A DNA stretch of 64,000 bases from CAZCFB01 sp964511535. GTDB taxonomy: Bacteria; Myxococcota_A; Polyangia; GCA-2747355; CAZCFB01. The notes under the pieces are model-generated. The model saw nothing but the letters and a program-made list of their open reading frames with translations, searched no databases and was not told where the DNA came from. Numbering within the stretch: the first letter of the stretch is position 1; the number at the start of each line of letters is the position of its first letter. The translations under genes were made by a program, and so were the position numbers. Of the stretch, positions 1-8,592 are shown piece after piece. The DNA lies in contig CAZEFW010000004.1 in the NCBI GenBank assembly GCA_964511535.1, forward strand, positions 87,874 to 151,873. Reading direction: 5' to 3'.

Positions 1-698
1 TGGCTGGTCAGCAGCAGAAATACGTAGATCAAGGACAGGTAGAAGATCACATCGCGGCTGTGGAGGATGCCGCGCTGGAAGTTGAGGAAGTGCTTGCCGT
101 GCAGGGCCATGTAGCTCAGCACGTCACGGATCGGCTCCTCGGTGACCCGCGCCACCAGCCACAGAAGCAGCATGGCCACCACCATGGACGCGGTGATCAC
201 CACCGCCACCAGCTGGTTCTTGGCCACGGCCGAGCCGAACAGCCCGATGGCCAGGCTGGCGCCGCCCAGCAGCAGCAGCCCGAGGTAGCCGCCGGCGATG
301 TGCCCCAGCGAGACCTTGCCGTTGACGAAGATCAGCAGCGGCATGTAGACGGTCATCAGCGTCATCAGCGCGAAGAAGATGAACGCGCTGAGGAACTTGC
401 CCAGCACGATCTCATAGTCACGCACCGGCGAGGTGTAGAGCAGCGCCAGGGTGCCGGTCTGCTTCTCCTCGGCGATGAGCCGCATGGAGAGGAACACGCT
501 GGCGATCATGGTGGTGCCGCTGGAGAAGTAGAAGAACAGCTCCAGCACCTCGGACGACAGCTTGGCGCGGCCGCCCAGGGCGTAGGCGTTGAACAGCAGC
601 CCGTCGATGCACAGCACCGCGGCCACGATGATGTAGCCCATGGGGGACTTGAGGAACGCGGCCAGCTCCCGCCGCGTGATGAGCATGACGTTCTTCAT
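1..698 (-). CDS. ABC-2 type transporter permease (GldF-like), C-terminus cut by window edge
   Basis: An open frame of about 232 residues runs leftward off the window, so the C-terminus is missing. It begins MKNVMLITRRELAAFLKSPM and contains several hydrophobic segments separated by short loops, including the EEKQTGTLALLYTSP stretch typical of ABC-2 membrane subunits such as gliding-motility GldF and YhaP-like permeases. An AAAGGAGGT ribosome site lies just upstream. The start ATG shares one base with the TGA of the ATPase gene (TGATG), so the two are translationally coupled. The likely role is the membrane half of an exporter; the substrate is unknown. The family call is firm. The gliding link is only by similarity. 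Confidence 0.88.
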   Translation of the reverse strand, partial: MKNVMLITRRELAAFLKSPMGYIIVAAVLCIDGLLFNAYALGGRAKLSSEVLELFFYFSSGTTMIASVFLSMRLIAEEKQTGTLALLYTSPVRDYEIVLGKFLSAFIFFALMTLMTVYMPLLIFVNGKVSLGHIAGGYLGLLLLGGASLAIGLFGSAVAKNQLVAVVITASMVVAMLLLWLVARVTEEPIRDVLSYMALHGKHFLNFQRGILHSRDVIFYLSLIYVFLLLTS

Positions 699-1639
699 CA
701 GGCCACCTCCTTTGCGCGGCCGCTGGTGAGCTGGATGAAGATCGACTCCAGCTCCGGCTCGGCGGGCATCTGCGAAAGCAGCCCGAGGCCTGCGCCCACC
801 ACCGCCTTGCTCAGGGCCTCTCGCACGTCCTCGTCGGTGGTCACCAGCAGCTGCACCACGTCGCCGGCGTGCAGCACCTTGCAGCCGCTGACGCCGTCGA
901 CCCCCTCCACCGCCCCGCGCACCGCCGCCTCCTCGCCGCGCACGTGCAGCACCAGGCGGCGCACGCTGGCCAGCCCCTCGGTGAGCTGCTCCTCGGTGCC
1001 GGTGGCCACGATGCTCCCGTCCTGGATCACCAGGATCCGGTCACAGGTCTGGCTGATCTCGGGCAGGATGTGGCTGGAGACCAGCATCGTGTGGCGCCCG
1101 CGCAGGCCGCGGATCAGCTCGCGCATCTCAACGATCTGCACCGGGTCCAGCCCGCTGATGGGCTCGTCCAGGATCAACACCGGCGGCTCGTGGATCATGG
1201 CCTGGGCGATGCCCACCCGCTGACGGTAGCCGTGCGACAGGTTGGCGATGACGTCGCCCCGCACGTCGGTGATGTTGGTCTCCTCGCAGACCCTGTCCAG
1301 CCGCTCGACGGTGCGCGCCCCGGTCATCCCGCGCAGCCCCGCCGCGAAGCGCAGGTACGCCTCCACTGTCATCTCGCGGTACAGCGGCGGCTCCTCGGGC
1401 AAGAAGCCCACCTTCTGGCGGATGGCGTGGGGGTCCTGGGTCACCTCCACCCCGTCGATGGTCACGGTGCCGGTGGAGGGGAGCAGCAAGCTGGCCAGGA
1501 TGCGCAGGGTAGTGGTCTTGCCCGCGCCGTTTAGCCCCAGGATGCCCACCACCTCGCCCTGAGCGATGTCGAAGCTCAGGTCCTGCACAGCGCACTTGTC
1601 GCCGTAAAACTTGGTCAAACCCTGTGCCGAAATCATCAA
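698..1639 (-). CDS. ABC transporter ATP-binding protein (GldA/CcmA-like)
   Basis: A 313-residue ATPase subunit. Walker A GLNGAGKT is at residues 35-42, the signature is LSHGYRQRVG, Walker B is VLILDEPISGLDP, and the switch histidine follows in SSHIL. About 80 residues after the ATPase core form the C-terminal domain usual for GldA/NatA-type subunits that pair with ABC-2 permeases. The gene starts ATGATG after GGAGAGATATTG and ends in a one-base overlap with the permease at 698. It should energise export through that permease at the inner membrane. The substrate cannot be read from sequence. Confidence 0.93.
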   Translation of the reverse strand: MMISAQGLTKFYGDKCAVQDLSFDIAQGEVVGILGLNGAGKTTTLRILASLLLPSTGTVTIDGVEVTQDPHAIRQKVGFLPEEPPLYREMTVEAYLRFAAGLRGMTGARTVERLDRVCEETNITDVRGDVIANLSHGYRQRVGIAQAMIHEPPVLILDEPISGLDPVQIVEMRELIRGLRGRHTMLVSSHILPEISQTCDRILVIQDGSIVATGTEEQLTEGLASVRRLVLHVRGEEAAVRGAVEGVDGVSGCKVLHAGDVVQLLVTTDEDVREALSKAVVGAGLGLLSQMPAEPELESIFIQLTSGRAKEVA

Positions 1640-1789
1640 TATCTCTCCGTTTTCACCCCTGGGTCGCAGGGGACGCGCCCGGCGGTCGCCGGGTCGGACG
1701 CCATCACAACCCCAAAGACCGGGTATTCATTCCTGAAAACGGGTGGAAATGCAAGTCCGGTGCCTCCCCGGGCTTTGCCAGGCAGGGCG

Positions 1790-3220
1790 CTACTCGACCT
1801 CGTTCTGGATGATCGGCCCCACGTACTCGAGATCCCCGCCAGGGCCAACGCGGCCGCGGATCTCGTAGCTGGAGTAGATGCCATCGCAGTCCAGGTCACC
1901 CCGGGCCTGGGCGGTGTAGGTGGCGTCCTTGCCCTGCCCGGCGCTGGTGAAGCGGTATTGGTAGTAGTGGGGCGCGGGCAGCATGAAGTTCAGCTCGTTC
2001 CATGGCGAGCGGTCCCAGCTGCCCGGCACCAGGGGGCACTTGTAATCGGGCATCTCGCAGCACGGCTTCGCCGGCCACCAGCCGCCGCTGGAGGGGGGGA
2101 ACTTCTTGGGCAGCAGCTTACCCTGCTTCGAGTAGTGGTCAGCCATGAAGTACTGCACGGCGCCGGTGCGTATCCCGTCCAGCGACGCGGTGGCCTCCAC
2201 GGTCTTGGAGCGGCGGGTGTACTTGATGAACGACGGGATGGCCACCGCGGCGAGGATCCCGATGACGGCCGCCATCATCTGCGGGTCGCCGCTCAGCGGC
2301 AGGTGGTAGCTGGCGGTGAGCTGGTCCCCCTTGACCTGCGGGTTGATGTCTTTGAGCAGCTTGTTGAAGTTGTGGTAGGCCCAGATGGCGGACACGCCCT
2401 CGAGCACCTTGTCCCCCGCCATGGCCTGGCTCTTCTCCTGCTGCAGCTTGCCGAGCATCACCTGGGCCAGGCCCATGACCATCTTGAGGGTGGCCGAGAG
2501 CTTCGTCCCCTCGCCCGAGAGCGCCAGCTTGAGCCGCTGCTGCTGGTCCCAGGTGGCGGTGGCTGTCCTGATCCCCCAGCCGTCCAGCGTCTTTTTGGCC
2601 GCCTCCTCGGGGATGCCGGCGGCGGCGGCGCCCAGCAGCACGTCCACCGCCGGGGTATCGGCCGCGAGCATGCCCGCCAGGGGTGCCTTCGGTTCCAGGG
2701 CCTTGGCCTTGCCCTGGCTCAGCGCGATGGCCAGCTGCACCCCGGCCCGGGTGCCCACCACGAACCCGGCGGGCACCGCCGCGCCCAGCAGGTGCTTCTC
2801 CACCCGCACCAGCTGCACGCCCAGGTGCTGCCCCTCGGGCTTGCCCCGCGGGGTGACCTTGCCGTCCAGGCGCATCAGCACCGCCACGGTGCCCTCCTCG
2901 CCCTTGATCTCCACCGCCCAGGCCACGATGCCCTCGAGCCGGGTCAGGTCAGCGCCGGTGGTGCGCACCAGGAAAGCGGAGAGGTCGGCCTTGAGCTGGG
3001 GCTGCTCCGCCAGCATCGCCCCCAGCGGGGAGAGGCTGCGCTGCCGCAGCACCGCCGCCCCCATGGCGCTGGCCGGCACGTGCTGCAGCAGGGACTCCTG
3101 CGCCGCCGGAGCCGGCCTGTTGGCCTCCGCCCCGGGCGAGGCGGGAGACCGCCCCCTGTCAGGGCAACCGGGCAGAACGAGGGTAACCAGGAGTAGCGAC
3201 GCCAGCTTGGAGTTGAGCAT
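1790..3220 (-). CDS. Lipoprotein with internal type IV pilin-like segment
   Basis: A 476-residue protein. The N-terminus MLNSKLASLLLVTLVLPGC is a lipoprotein signal with the lipobox cysteine at residue 19. Residues of about 40-300 form a soluble domain I do not recognise. At about residues 313-335 comes AAVIGILAAVAIPSF, the hallmark hydrophobic helix of type IV pilins and pseudopilins. A pilin-like globular part follows, with WWPAKPCCEMP and RGDLDCDGIYSSYE, as in myxobacterial-type pilin proteins. The prepilin peptidase site (Gly before Phe, Glu at +5) is absent and the helix is internal, so this is not an ordinary pilin. It stands alone between two other exported proteins. It may be a membrane-anchored protein that borrowed a pilin fold. 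Confidence 0.8.
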   Translation of the reverse strand: MLNSKLASLLLVTLVLPGCPDRGRSPASPGAEANRPAPAAQESLLQHVPASAMGAAVLRQRSLSPLGAMLAEQPQLKADLSAFLVRTTGADLTRLEGIVAWAVEIKGEEGTVAVLMRLDGKVTPRGKPEGQHLGVQLVRVEKHLLGAAVPAGFVVGTRAGVQLAIALSQGKAKALEPKAPLAGMLAADTPAVDVLLGAAAAGIPEEAAKKTLDGWGIRTATATWDQQQRLKLALSGEGTKLSATLKMVMGLAQVMLGKLQQEKSQAMAGDKVLEGVSAIWAYHNFNKLLKDINPQVKGDQLTASYHLPLSGDPQMMAAVIGILAAVAIPSFIKYTRRSKTVEATASLDGIRTGAVQYFMADHYSKQGKLLPKKFPPSSGGWWPAKPCCEMPDYKCPLVPGSWDRSPWNELNFMLPAPHYYQYRFTSAGQGKDATYTAQARGDLDCDGIYSSYEIRGRVGPGGDLEYVGPIIQNEVE

Positions 3221-3232
3221 GGCGCGAGGGTA

Positions 3233-4876
3233 TCACGGGCGAAACAGGCGGTAGTACCGCTGCAGCTCCTTGGCGCCCAGCGCCCGGGTGAGGATGGCCA
3301 CCTCGTCGATCCAGCCGGCGAGGTGGCGGCCAGCCTGACCGTCGCCGCCCAGGCGGATCTGGTTGCCCGGGGCGAAGGATCCCTGGATGCTCTTGACCTT
3401 GGCGCCGTCCTGGTAAGCGGTAAAGGTCTTGCCGTCGTAGGTCATGGCCAGGTGGGTCCAGGCGCCGGCCTTGGGCGCGGTGGTGGTCGTGATGCCCCGG
3501 CCCGGGCCGAGGCCGAACCACCAGGCGGACCCCTTGTCGTCCACCCCCAGGGCGGGCATGTCGTCGCGCTTGTGCAGCACGTAGGTGCTCTTGGTCACGG
3601 CCTTGGGCTTGACCCAGGCCATGACGGTGAAGCGGGTGAAGCGCGCGCTCAGGTCTGCCTCCAGGCGCACGTCGTCGAGGATGAAGTAGTTGCCGCTTGA
3701 GGGGAGAGCGGCCTTCTCGCTGTAGAGGACGAACACGCTCACGCTGGTGGGGTCCAGCGGGTTGGGCGAATTGTAGGCGCCCGTGGCGAGGGGCAGCGCC
3801 ACCAGGTTCCAGCCGGCCGAGTAGCTCTTGGCCACGGGGGCCACCACATGGGCCTGCGCATTATCCCACTGCACGAATCGGTCGGTGATGCCGGTGCCGA
3901 AGGTGATCCGCTGGACCTTGTTGTGGCTGGGATCCTTCACCCAGAGCCAGAAGGTTAGATAGCCGGTGAGCTTTCCGCCGGCGCCCTTCCAGGAGCTCAA
4001 GTTCTTGGCCAGCCCCTGGTAAGAGGCCAGGTACTTCAGGTGGTTGGTCTTGGCCCAGAACCGCACCGCGCCCTTGCCCTCGCGCAAGGTCTTGCCGTCC
4101 TTGGCCACCGCGCCGCCGGCGCTGGACCAGCCGTAGGCGGAGTCGCAGTTGGCCAGCTGGAGCTGCTTGTTGAGCTCAACCGTCACGAGCCCGCTGCTGC
4201 CGTCCACGAACAGGGCGCGGCCGTCCATGCCGTCACCCTCGATGCCCACCTGAGCCTTGTCCGCGCCGGCCGTTCCCGAGATCTGCCCGTCGAATATGCC
4301 CGGGCTGGCCAGGTTGAAGACCTTGGCGCCGCTGGAGCGGGTGCCCGCATCTCCGAAGCTGTAGAGGAGCGAGAGGTTCTCGCACTTCTCGTCGGTGTCG
4401 CCGTCGCAGTCGTTGTCCTTCTTGTCGCACACCTCGAGGCCGCCGGCGGAGATGGAGCACGGGTGCTCGCAGCCGTTCTTCCAGTCGCCGTCGTTGTTCC
4501 AGTGGGTGCTGTTGCCCGCGGCGTCCTTGGCGCAGGCGCCCACCGCGCACTGCCCCGCGGTGCAGGTCGGCGTGGCGTTGGGGGTGGCGCAGACGTTGTT
4601 GCAGCTGCCGCAGTTGTTCGGGTCCGACTGCAGGTCGAAGCCGTCATCGGCGGCGCCGTTGCAGTCGTTGTCCAGGCCGTCGCAGATCTCCACGCCCCCG
4701 TTGGAGGGCACGCACGCGTCCAGCCAGGCCTCCGGGCCGGCGTCGGCCGGGCCAGATTCCGACAGCCCCGCCTCCACATACACGCCCCCGTCACCGGCAC
4801 GCGAGAGCCGGGTCAGGTCATGGGGGCAGCCGGCCAGGAGCAGAGCCGCGGCAGCCAGAAAAAACAGTCGTCGCAT
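3233..4876 (-). CDS. LamG/concanavalin-fold lipoprotein with MopE-type repeats
   Basis: About 547 residues if started at the ATG at 4876, which directly precedes a lipoprotein signal (MRRLFFLAAAALLLAGC). An in-frame ATG 12 codons upstream is possible but would spoil the signal. Residues of about 50-180 carry Cys/Asp-rich units (CDGLDNDCNGAADDGFD, CDKKDNDCDGDTDEKC) of the putative metal-binding MopE type. The second half contains two jelly-roll-like regions. The last, with YDGKTFTAYQDGAKV and GWIDEVAILTRAL, is a clear LamG/concanavalin A-like domain. The role is probably a surface or periplasmic binding protein; ligand unknown. Confidence 0.85.
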   Translation of the reverse strand: MRRLFFLAAAALLLAGCPHDLTRLSRAGDGGVYVEAGLSESGPADAGPEAWLDACVPSNGGVEICDGLDNDCNGAADDGFDLQSDPNNCGSCNNVCATPNATPTCTAGQCAVGACAKDAAGNSTHWNNDGDWKNGCEHPCSISAGGLEVCDKKDNDCDGDTDEKCENLSLLYSFGDAGTRSSGAKVFNLASPGIFDGQISGTAGADKAQVGIEGDGMDGRALFVDGSSGLVTVELNKQLQLANCDSAYGWSSAGGAVAKDGKTLREGKGAVRFWAKTNHLKYLASYQGLAKNLSSWKGAGGKLTGYLTFWLWVKDPSHNKVQRITFGTGITDRFVQWDNAQAHVVAPVAKSYSAGWNLVALPLATGAYNSPNPLDPTSVSVFVLYSEKAALPSSGNYFILDDVRLEADLSARFTRFTVMAWVKPKAVTKSTYVLHKRDDMPALGVDDKGSAWWFGLGPGRGITTTTAPKAGAWTHLAMTYDGKTFTAYQDGAKVKSIQGSFAPGNQIRLGGDGQAGRHLAGWIDEVAILTRALGAKELQRYYRLFRP

Positions 4877-4904
4877 CTTGAATAAGGGTACCGGGAATGG
4901 CGGG

Positions 4905-5062
4905 AGGGACAAAAAAACCTACGAGAAGAACAAGAAACAAGGAACTAGAAACAGGAAATGAAAAATCTGAGCAAGCTCGGTCCTGGAGTCGTGGGGTTGC
5001 CCATGGCCCCTGGGCTAACTCATTTTTCATTCACCATTTTTTGTTCCTTGTTTTTTAATTCC
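4905..5062. repeat. A-rich inverted repeat pair between envelope genes
   Basis: About 40 bases at 4925-4966 (AACAAGAAACAAGGAAC, then GAAATGAAAAAT) are matched in inverted orientation at about 5022-5062 (ATTTTTCATTCACC, TTTTTTGTTCCTTG). A third copy of the same family is at about 55676-55712. The region is far more AT-rich than its surroundings. The right copy reads into the last codons of the DUF218 gene (KKQGTKNGE). It could form a long stem-loop and act as a transcription terminator, which I infer rather than see. Confidence 0.6.
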
Positions 5063-5854
5063 GCTGGCCCACGGCCAGCGGACATCTCTCCAGACTGCCC
5101 CCGGCCCCAGCGCCTCCACCGTGTCCAGCAGCCGGCCCACCTCGCCTTGCTGGCCCTCGCCGAACTCCGGATCGTAGGCTGCCTTGACCTCGGCCATGTA
5201 CTCGGCCGTGCTGTCGAAGCGCCAGGGCATACGCTCGGCGCGCTTGGCGGCGAAGGTGCGGCCGTCGCGCTGCAGCGGGTCGTGCAGCTCCGGCCGGCGG
5301 CCGGTGAGGTCCACCAGGGCGGCGTCGGCCGCGACGCTCGCGGCGGCGGCGGCCTCGGTGGCCCCGGCGCCGTCGAGATCTCCCGAGCCGTGGAAGGTGA
5401 AGCGCCCCTCCGACAGCCCGAGCCCGCAGGCGAGCACATAGAAGCGCAGCGCCTTGAACTTCCAGCTCACCACGCCCACCCGGGCCGGCCAGCGGCCGCG
5501 GTGGCGGTGGTAGCACAGCATGGCGAACAGCAGGTTCTCAAAGCTGTCGCGGGCGAAGGGCTCCACCAGCATGTCCGGGGCGCCGCGCCGCTCGAGGGGG
5601 AAGCCGGCCAGCAGCTCGGCCAGCCCCTCCGCCTCGCTGTTGGTCACCTGGCTGGCGGGGAAGCCGGGGGCACGGTCGCGGGTGCGCCCGCCGCTGAGCA
5701 CCAGGGCGTCGTAGCCGCGGGTGCGCGACAGCTTCACCCCGTCCAGCGCGTGCCGCTGATAGATCGCCTCCTCGCCGGGGTAGCCGCCGTGCCAGGCGCC
5801 GTCCTGAAAGATGGCGTGCCCGGCGACCAGCAGCAGTCCGCCATCACCGGACAC
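5027..5854 (-). CDS. DUF218 (SanA/YdcF/ElyC-like) domain protein
   Basis: About 275 residues from a GTG at 5854, chosen because the match to the family starts at once (SGDGGLLLVAGHAIF) and the frame upstream lies inside the protease gene. The pattern LVLSGGRTRD, then TNSEAEGLAELL, then EPFARDSFENLLF fits DUF218 proteins, which are linked to envelope biogenesis. The SFENLLF form and the WKFKALRF stretch recall the eukaryote-type branch of the family. The start overlaps the 3' end of the protease gene by 11 bases. The C-terminus KKQGTKNGE is encoded by an A-rich repeat also found at 4925 and 55676. Confidence 0.78.
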   Translation of the reverse strand: MSGDGGLLLVAGHAIFQDGAWHGGYPGEEAIYQRHALDGVKLSRTRGYDALVLSGGRTRDRAPGFPASQVTNSEAEGLAELLAGFPLERRGAPDMLVEPFARDSFENLLFAMLCYHRHRGRWPARVGVVSWKFKALRFYVLACGLGLSEGRFTFHGSGDLDGAGATEAAAAASVAADAALVDLTGRRPELHDPLQRDGRTFAAKRAERMPWRFDSTAEYMAEVKAAYDPEFGEGQQGEVGRLLDTVEALGPGAVWRDVRWPWASGIKKQGTKNGE

Positions 5855-7103
5855 CGCGCCTCCGCAGGCAGAGCAGGGTAACCAGCAGCAGCGAGGCCAG
5901 CACGGGCAGAGGCGCGGAGGGGCGCCCCACGCTGCACCCATCCTCGGCAGGCAGGGCGCACAGGCCCTCCAAGGAGCAGAGGTAGCCCGCCGGGCAGGCG
6001 CTGTCCGCGACGCAGGCCTTGCTGCAGAAGCGGAGGCCAGCCGCGTCGGCGGCGCAGCGCTCGCTGTCACAGTCGGTGTCCACCTTGCACGCCTCGCCGA
6101 AGGGCGCTCCCGGCTTCACGGTGATTCCCACCTGCGCCTCGCCCCTGTTGGTCTCGGCGTCGTGGGCCACCACCTTGATGGTGTGGTTCGTGGGGTAGAG
6201 CCCCTGCAGCTTGAAGCTGAAGGGCGAGGAGCCGGTGAGGGTCTCCTGCTTCGTGCCGTTGAGCCACAGCTCCACGCTGGTCACCGCCACGTTGTCCGTG
6301 GCCGTGGCCTCGACAGTGAAGGTGCGCGTCGTGGACGCCCCGGCCGCGGGGCTGGTGATGGCCACCACCGGGGCGGTGGTGTCGATGGGCTCGCCCTTGT
6401 ACAGGTCAGCGCCGGCCTCCAGCTTGATCCAGTCGAGGAACACGTCCACGCGCACGTCGATGCCGCTGCCGAACAGGGTGCCGCAGGGCGGGTAGGTGCC
6501 GCGAGAGTGCACGCCGGCCAGATACTCCTTGCCGCCGCGCACCGCGAAGCTGGGGCCGCCGCTGTCCCCGGGGCAGGTGGCCGCGCCCTTCTCGTTGATG
6601 ATGGTGAAGGTCTTGTCGAGCAGGGTGTCGATGCGGTTGTCGCCCACGTACTTCTTGCCGCTCAGGCCCTGATCCGTCAGCCCGAAGCCCACCATCACCA
6701 GCGGCTCGCCGGCCTTCAACGCCGAGTCCACGAGGGTGGCAGGGCGCACGCCGGGCACGTTCTTCTCCAGGTGGATGATGGCGATGTCCGCGTCGTCGCT
6801 GACGTTGCCGTCGTAGTTCGGGTGCACCTTGACCCTGGTGGAGGAGGTTGCCTTGCCCCGGGTGGTGAACTTGTACTTGCGGGTCAGGCTGCGCACGCAG
6901 TGGGCCGCGGTGAGCACGGTCTTGCGCCCGATGAGGGTGGAGGAGCAGCCGCCGAGGCTGCCCACCTCGTGGTGGGCCGGGTCGGGCTTGCCCCAGGCGA
7001 GGGGGCCCCGGTGCGTGCCGGTCTCGTCCGGCGGGGGGCCGCACGCGGTGCAGGTCAGGGCGACGGTCAGGGAGAAGATCAGGCCAGGGCTACGATGCTT
7101 CAT
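5844..7103 (-). CDS. Trypsin-like serine protease lipoprotein with Ig-like domain and MYXO-CTERM-like tail
   Basis: A 419-residue secreted protease. A signal with lipobox-like LTCTAC is followed by an S1 peptidase domain. The catalytic triad is visible: His68 in TAAHC, Asp106 in DADIAI and Ser181 in GDSGGP. Residues of about 235-330 form an Ig-like domain (TTAPVVAITSPAAGA). A Cys-rich part of about 40 residues follows. The end, GCSVGRPSAPLPVLASLLLVTLLCLRRRGVR, split here as GCSVG plus a hydrophobic helix plus RRRGVR, resembles the MYXO-CTERM anchor of myxobacterial exported proteins. A GAGG site precedes the ATG. Confidence 0.9.
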   Translation of the reverse strand: MKHRSPGLIFSLTVALTCTACGPPPDETGTHRGPLAWGKPDPAHHEVGSLGGCSSTLIGRKTVLTAAHCVRSLTRKYKFTTRGKATSSTRVKVHPNYDGNVSDDADIAIIHLEKNVPGVRPATLVDSALKAGEPLVMVGFGLTDQGLSGKKYVGDNRIDTLLDKTFTIINEKGAATCPGDSGGPSFAVRGGKEYLAGVHSRGTYPPCGTLFGSGIDVRVDVFLDWIKLEAGADLYKGEPIDTTAPVVAITSPAAGASTTRTFTVEATATDNVAVTSVELWLNGTKQETLTGSSPFSFKLQGLYPTNHTIKVVAHDAETNRGEAQVGITVKPGAPFGEACKVDTDCDSERCAADAAGLRFCSKACVADSACPAGYLCSLEGLCALPAEDGCSVGRPSAPLPVLASLLLVTLLCLRRRGVR

Positions 7104-7122
7104 AAGGTACCTCAGGGTGGGA

Positions 7123-8592
7123 CTATACTCTGCCCCGGCGGCGGCGGGTCAAGAAGATCGCCGCGGCGGCGGTGGCCAGCATCACCAGCGGCAGCGTGAC
7201 CCAGAACTTCAGGTTGGAGCCCGGCCGGGCCAGGGCCTTGTGCTCGGCCTCCTGCAGCGGCACGGCGTAGAAGGGTCCCGAGTAGGAGCCGAAGTAGGCC
7301 ACCGCCTGGCCGTTGATCTCGGCCACCGCGGGCGAGGACCAGGTGCTGTCCCCCAGGGTCAACGAGTCCCAGATGGGGCGGCCGGTAAACGCGCTCCAGG
7401 CCAGGGCGCCGTCGGCGAGGTTCACGCAGTGCAGGTGATGGTCCCAGGCGGAGAAGAGCACCCGGTCTGCGCCGTCGTGGGTCGCCAGGGCGCCGCCGGA
7501 GTAGATCCCGCCGCCCACGCGGTGGCTCCAGCGGGGGGCGCCAGTTGTCGCGTCCAGGGCGTACATGCGGGTGTCATAGGAGCCGGCCAGCAGCAGCTGC
7601 CGGTCGGCCACGCGGGCCAGGGTGGGCGCGCCGTCCACCCAGTGGGAGGTGGCGAAGCGCCACAGCTGGCGACCGTCGCGGGCGTCGAGGCAGCGCAGGC
7701 GGCCGTACTTGGAGCCGAAGTAGACCCGGTCCGGGCCCCCGCCGGGCTTGTCGGCCAGCCACAGGGCAGGGGTGCCCATCACCGACTCGCGCTCGGTGTA
7801 CGACCAGCGCACATCGCCGGTGGCGGCGTCCAGGCAGTACAGGTTGCCGTTATCCGAGCCGACGAACACGCGCCACGCGCCGTCGCTCATGCGGGCGCAG
7901 ACTGGAGAGTTGACGCGGTTGTCGCCCAGATCAGCGGTCCACAGCGCCTTGCCGGTCAGGGCGTCCACCGCGGTGAGGCCGGCCACCTGCATGTGCCCCG
8001 AGATGCTCTTGTCCCACACCCAGTGGCCGAAGAACACCGCGTGCCGATCCCCGGCCCGGCCCACGCAGGGCGCAGAGAGGCGGGCGCCGCCCATGGTGGG
8101 CCGCCAGGACTTGACCGTGTAGATCCAGCGCCGCCGGCCCAGGTCGGCGCTGATGGCGTACAGCAGCCGGTCGGAGGAGGCGGCGAAGACAAGCGGCCCG
8201 CCCGTCTCGCGGGTGCCGCGCCACAGGGCCGGCGTGCTGTGGACGCCGCCGCCGGTGGTGAAGCGCCAGCGCTGCTCGCCGGTCTCGCCGTCCAGGGCAT
8301 ACAGGTTGCGGTCGTAGCTGCCCGCCAGCACCAGCGGCCGGCCGCCGACCACGCCCAGCGCGGGGGAGGACCAGACCGTCATGCCGGGCTGGTATCCCCA
8401 AACATGGCTGCCCGCCTCGAACCGCCAGCCCTTGACCGGGGCGATGCCAGGCAGCGCGATCCGGACCCTCGCGGTGCCCCTGACGTTGCCCCGCTCCATG
8501 GGCCAGTGCGCCTGCGGGGCTGGCGGGGCCGCGGCGGCAGGGGCCGCGAGGAGCCCGCACAGCAGCGCCAGGCGGGCGACGAGCCGCCTCAC
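7123..8592 (-). CDS. PQQ-like beta-propeller repeat protein, membrane anchored
   Basis: About 489 residues from a GTG at 8592. The frame is open further upstream, but that part overlaps the ferredoxin gene in another frame. The start gives a signal peptide (VRRLVARLALLCGLLAAPAAAA). Repeated blades such as LYALDGETGEQRW, LYCLDAATGDVRW and MYALDATTGAPRW are PQQ-like beta-propeller repeats as in BamB and quinoprotein dehydrogenases. The end has one membrane helix and RRRRGRV. The GTG overlaps the stop of the upstream polyferredoxin gene by four bases (GTGA), so the two products are probably made together and may act together in the periplasm. Whether it binds PQQ is unknown. Confidence 0.87.
   Translation of the reverse strand: MRRLVARLALLCGLLAAPAAAAPPAPQAHWPMERGNVRGTARVRIALPGIAPVKGWRFEAGSHVWGYQPGMTVWSSPALGVVGGRPLVLAGSYDRNLYALDGETGEQRWRFTTGGGVHSTPALWRGTRETGGPLVFAASSDRLLYAISADLGRRRWIYTVKSWRPTMGGARLSAPCVGRAGDRHAVFFGHWVWDKSISGHMQVAGLTAVDALTGKALWTADLGDNRVNSPVCARMSDGAWRVFVGSDNGNLYCLDAATGDVRWSYTERESVMGTPALWLADKPGGGPDRVYFGSKYGRLRCLDARDGRQLWRFATSHWVDGAPTLARVADRQLLLAGSYDTRMYALDATTGAPRWSHRVGGGIYSGGALATHDGADRVLFSAWDHHLHCVNLADGALAWSAFTGRPIWDSLTLGDSTWSSPAVAEINGQAVAYFGSYSGPFYAVPLQEAEHKALARPGSNLKFWVTLPLVMLATAAAAIFLTRRRRGRV

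Noticed and set aside
60..1223. Long plus-strand open frame opposite the ABC transporter genes
   Set aside because: Rich in His, Gln, Arg and Ala with no domain; it is the antisense shadow of well-supported minus-strand genes in GC-rich DNA.
1760..3196. 478-codon plus-strand frame
   Set aside because: Mirror of the pilin-like lipoprotein gene; composition (HRGGRR-type) is typical of shadow frames.
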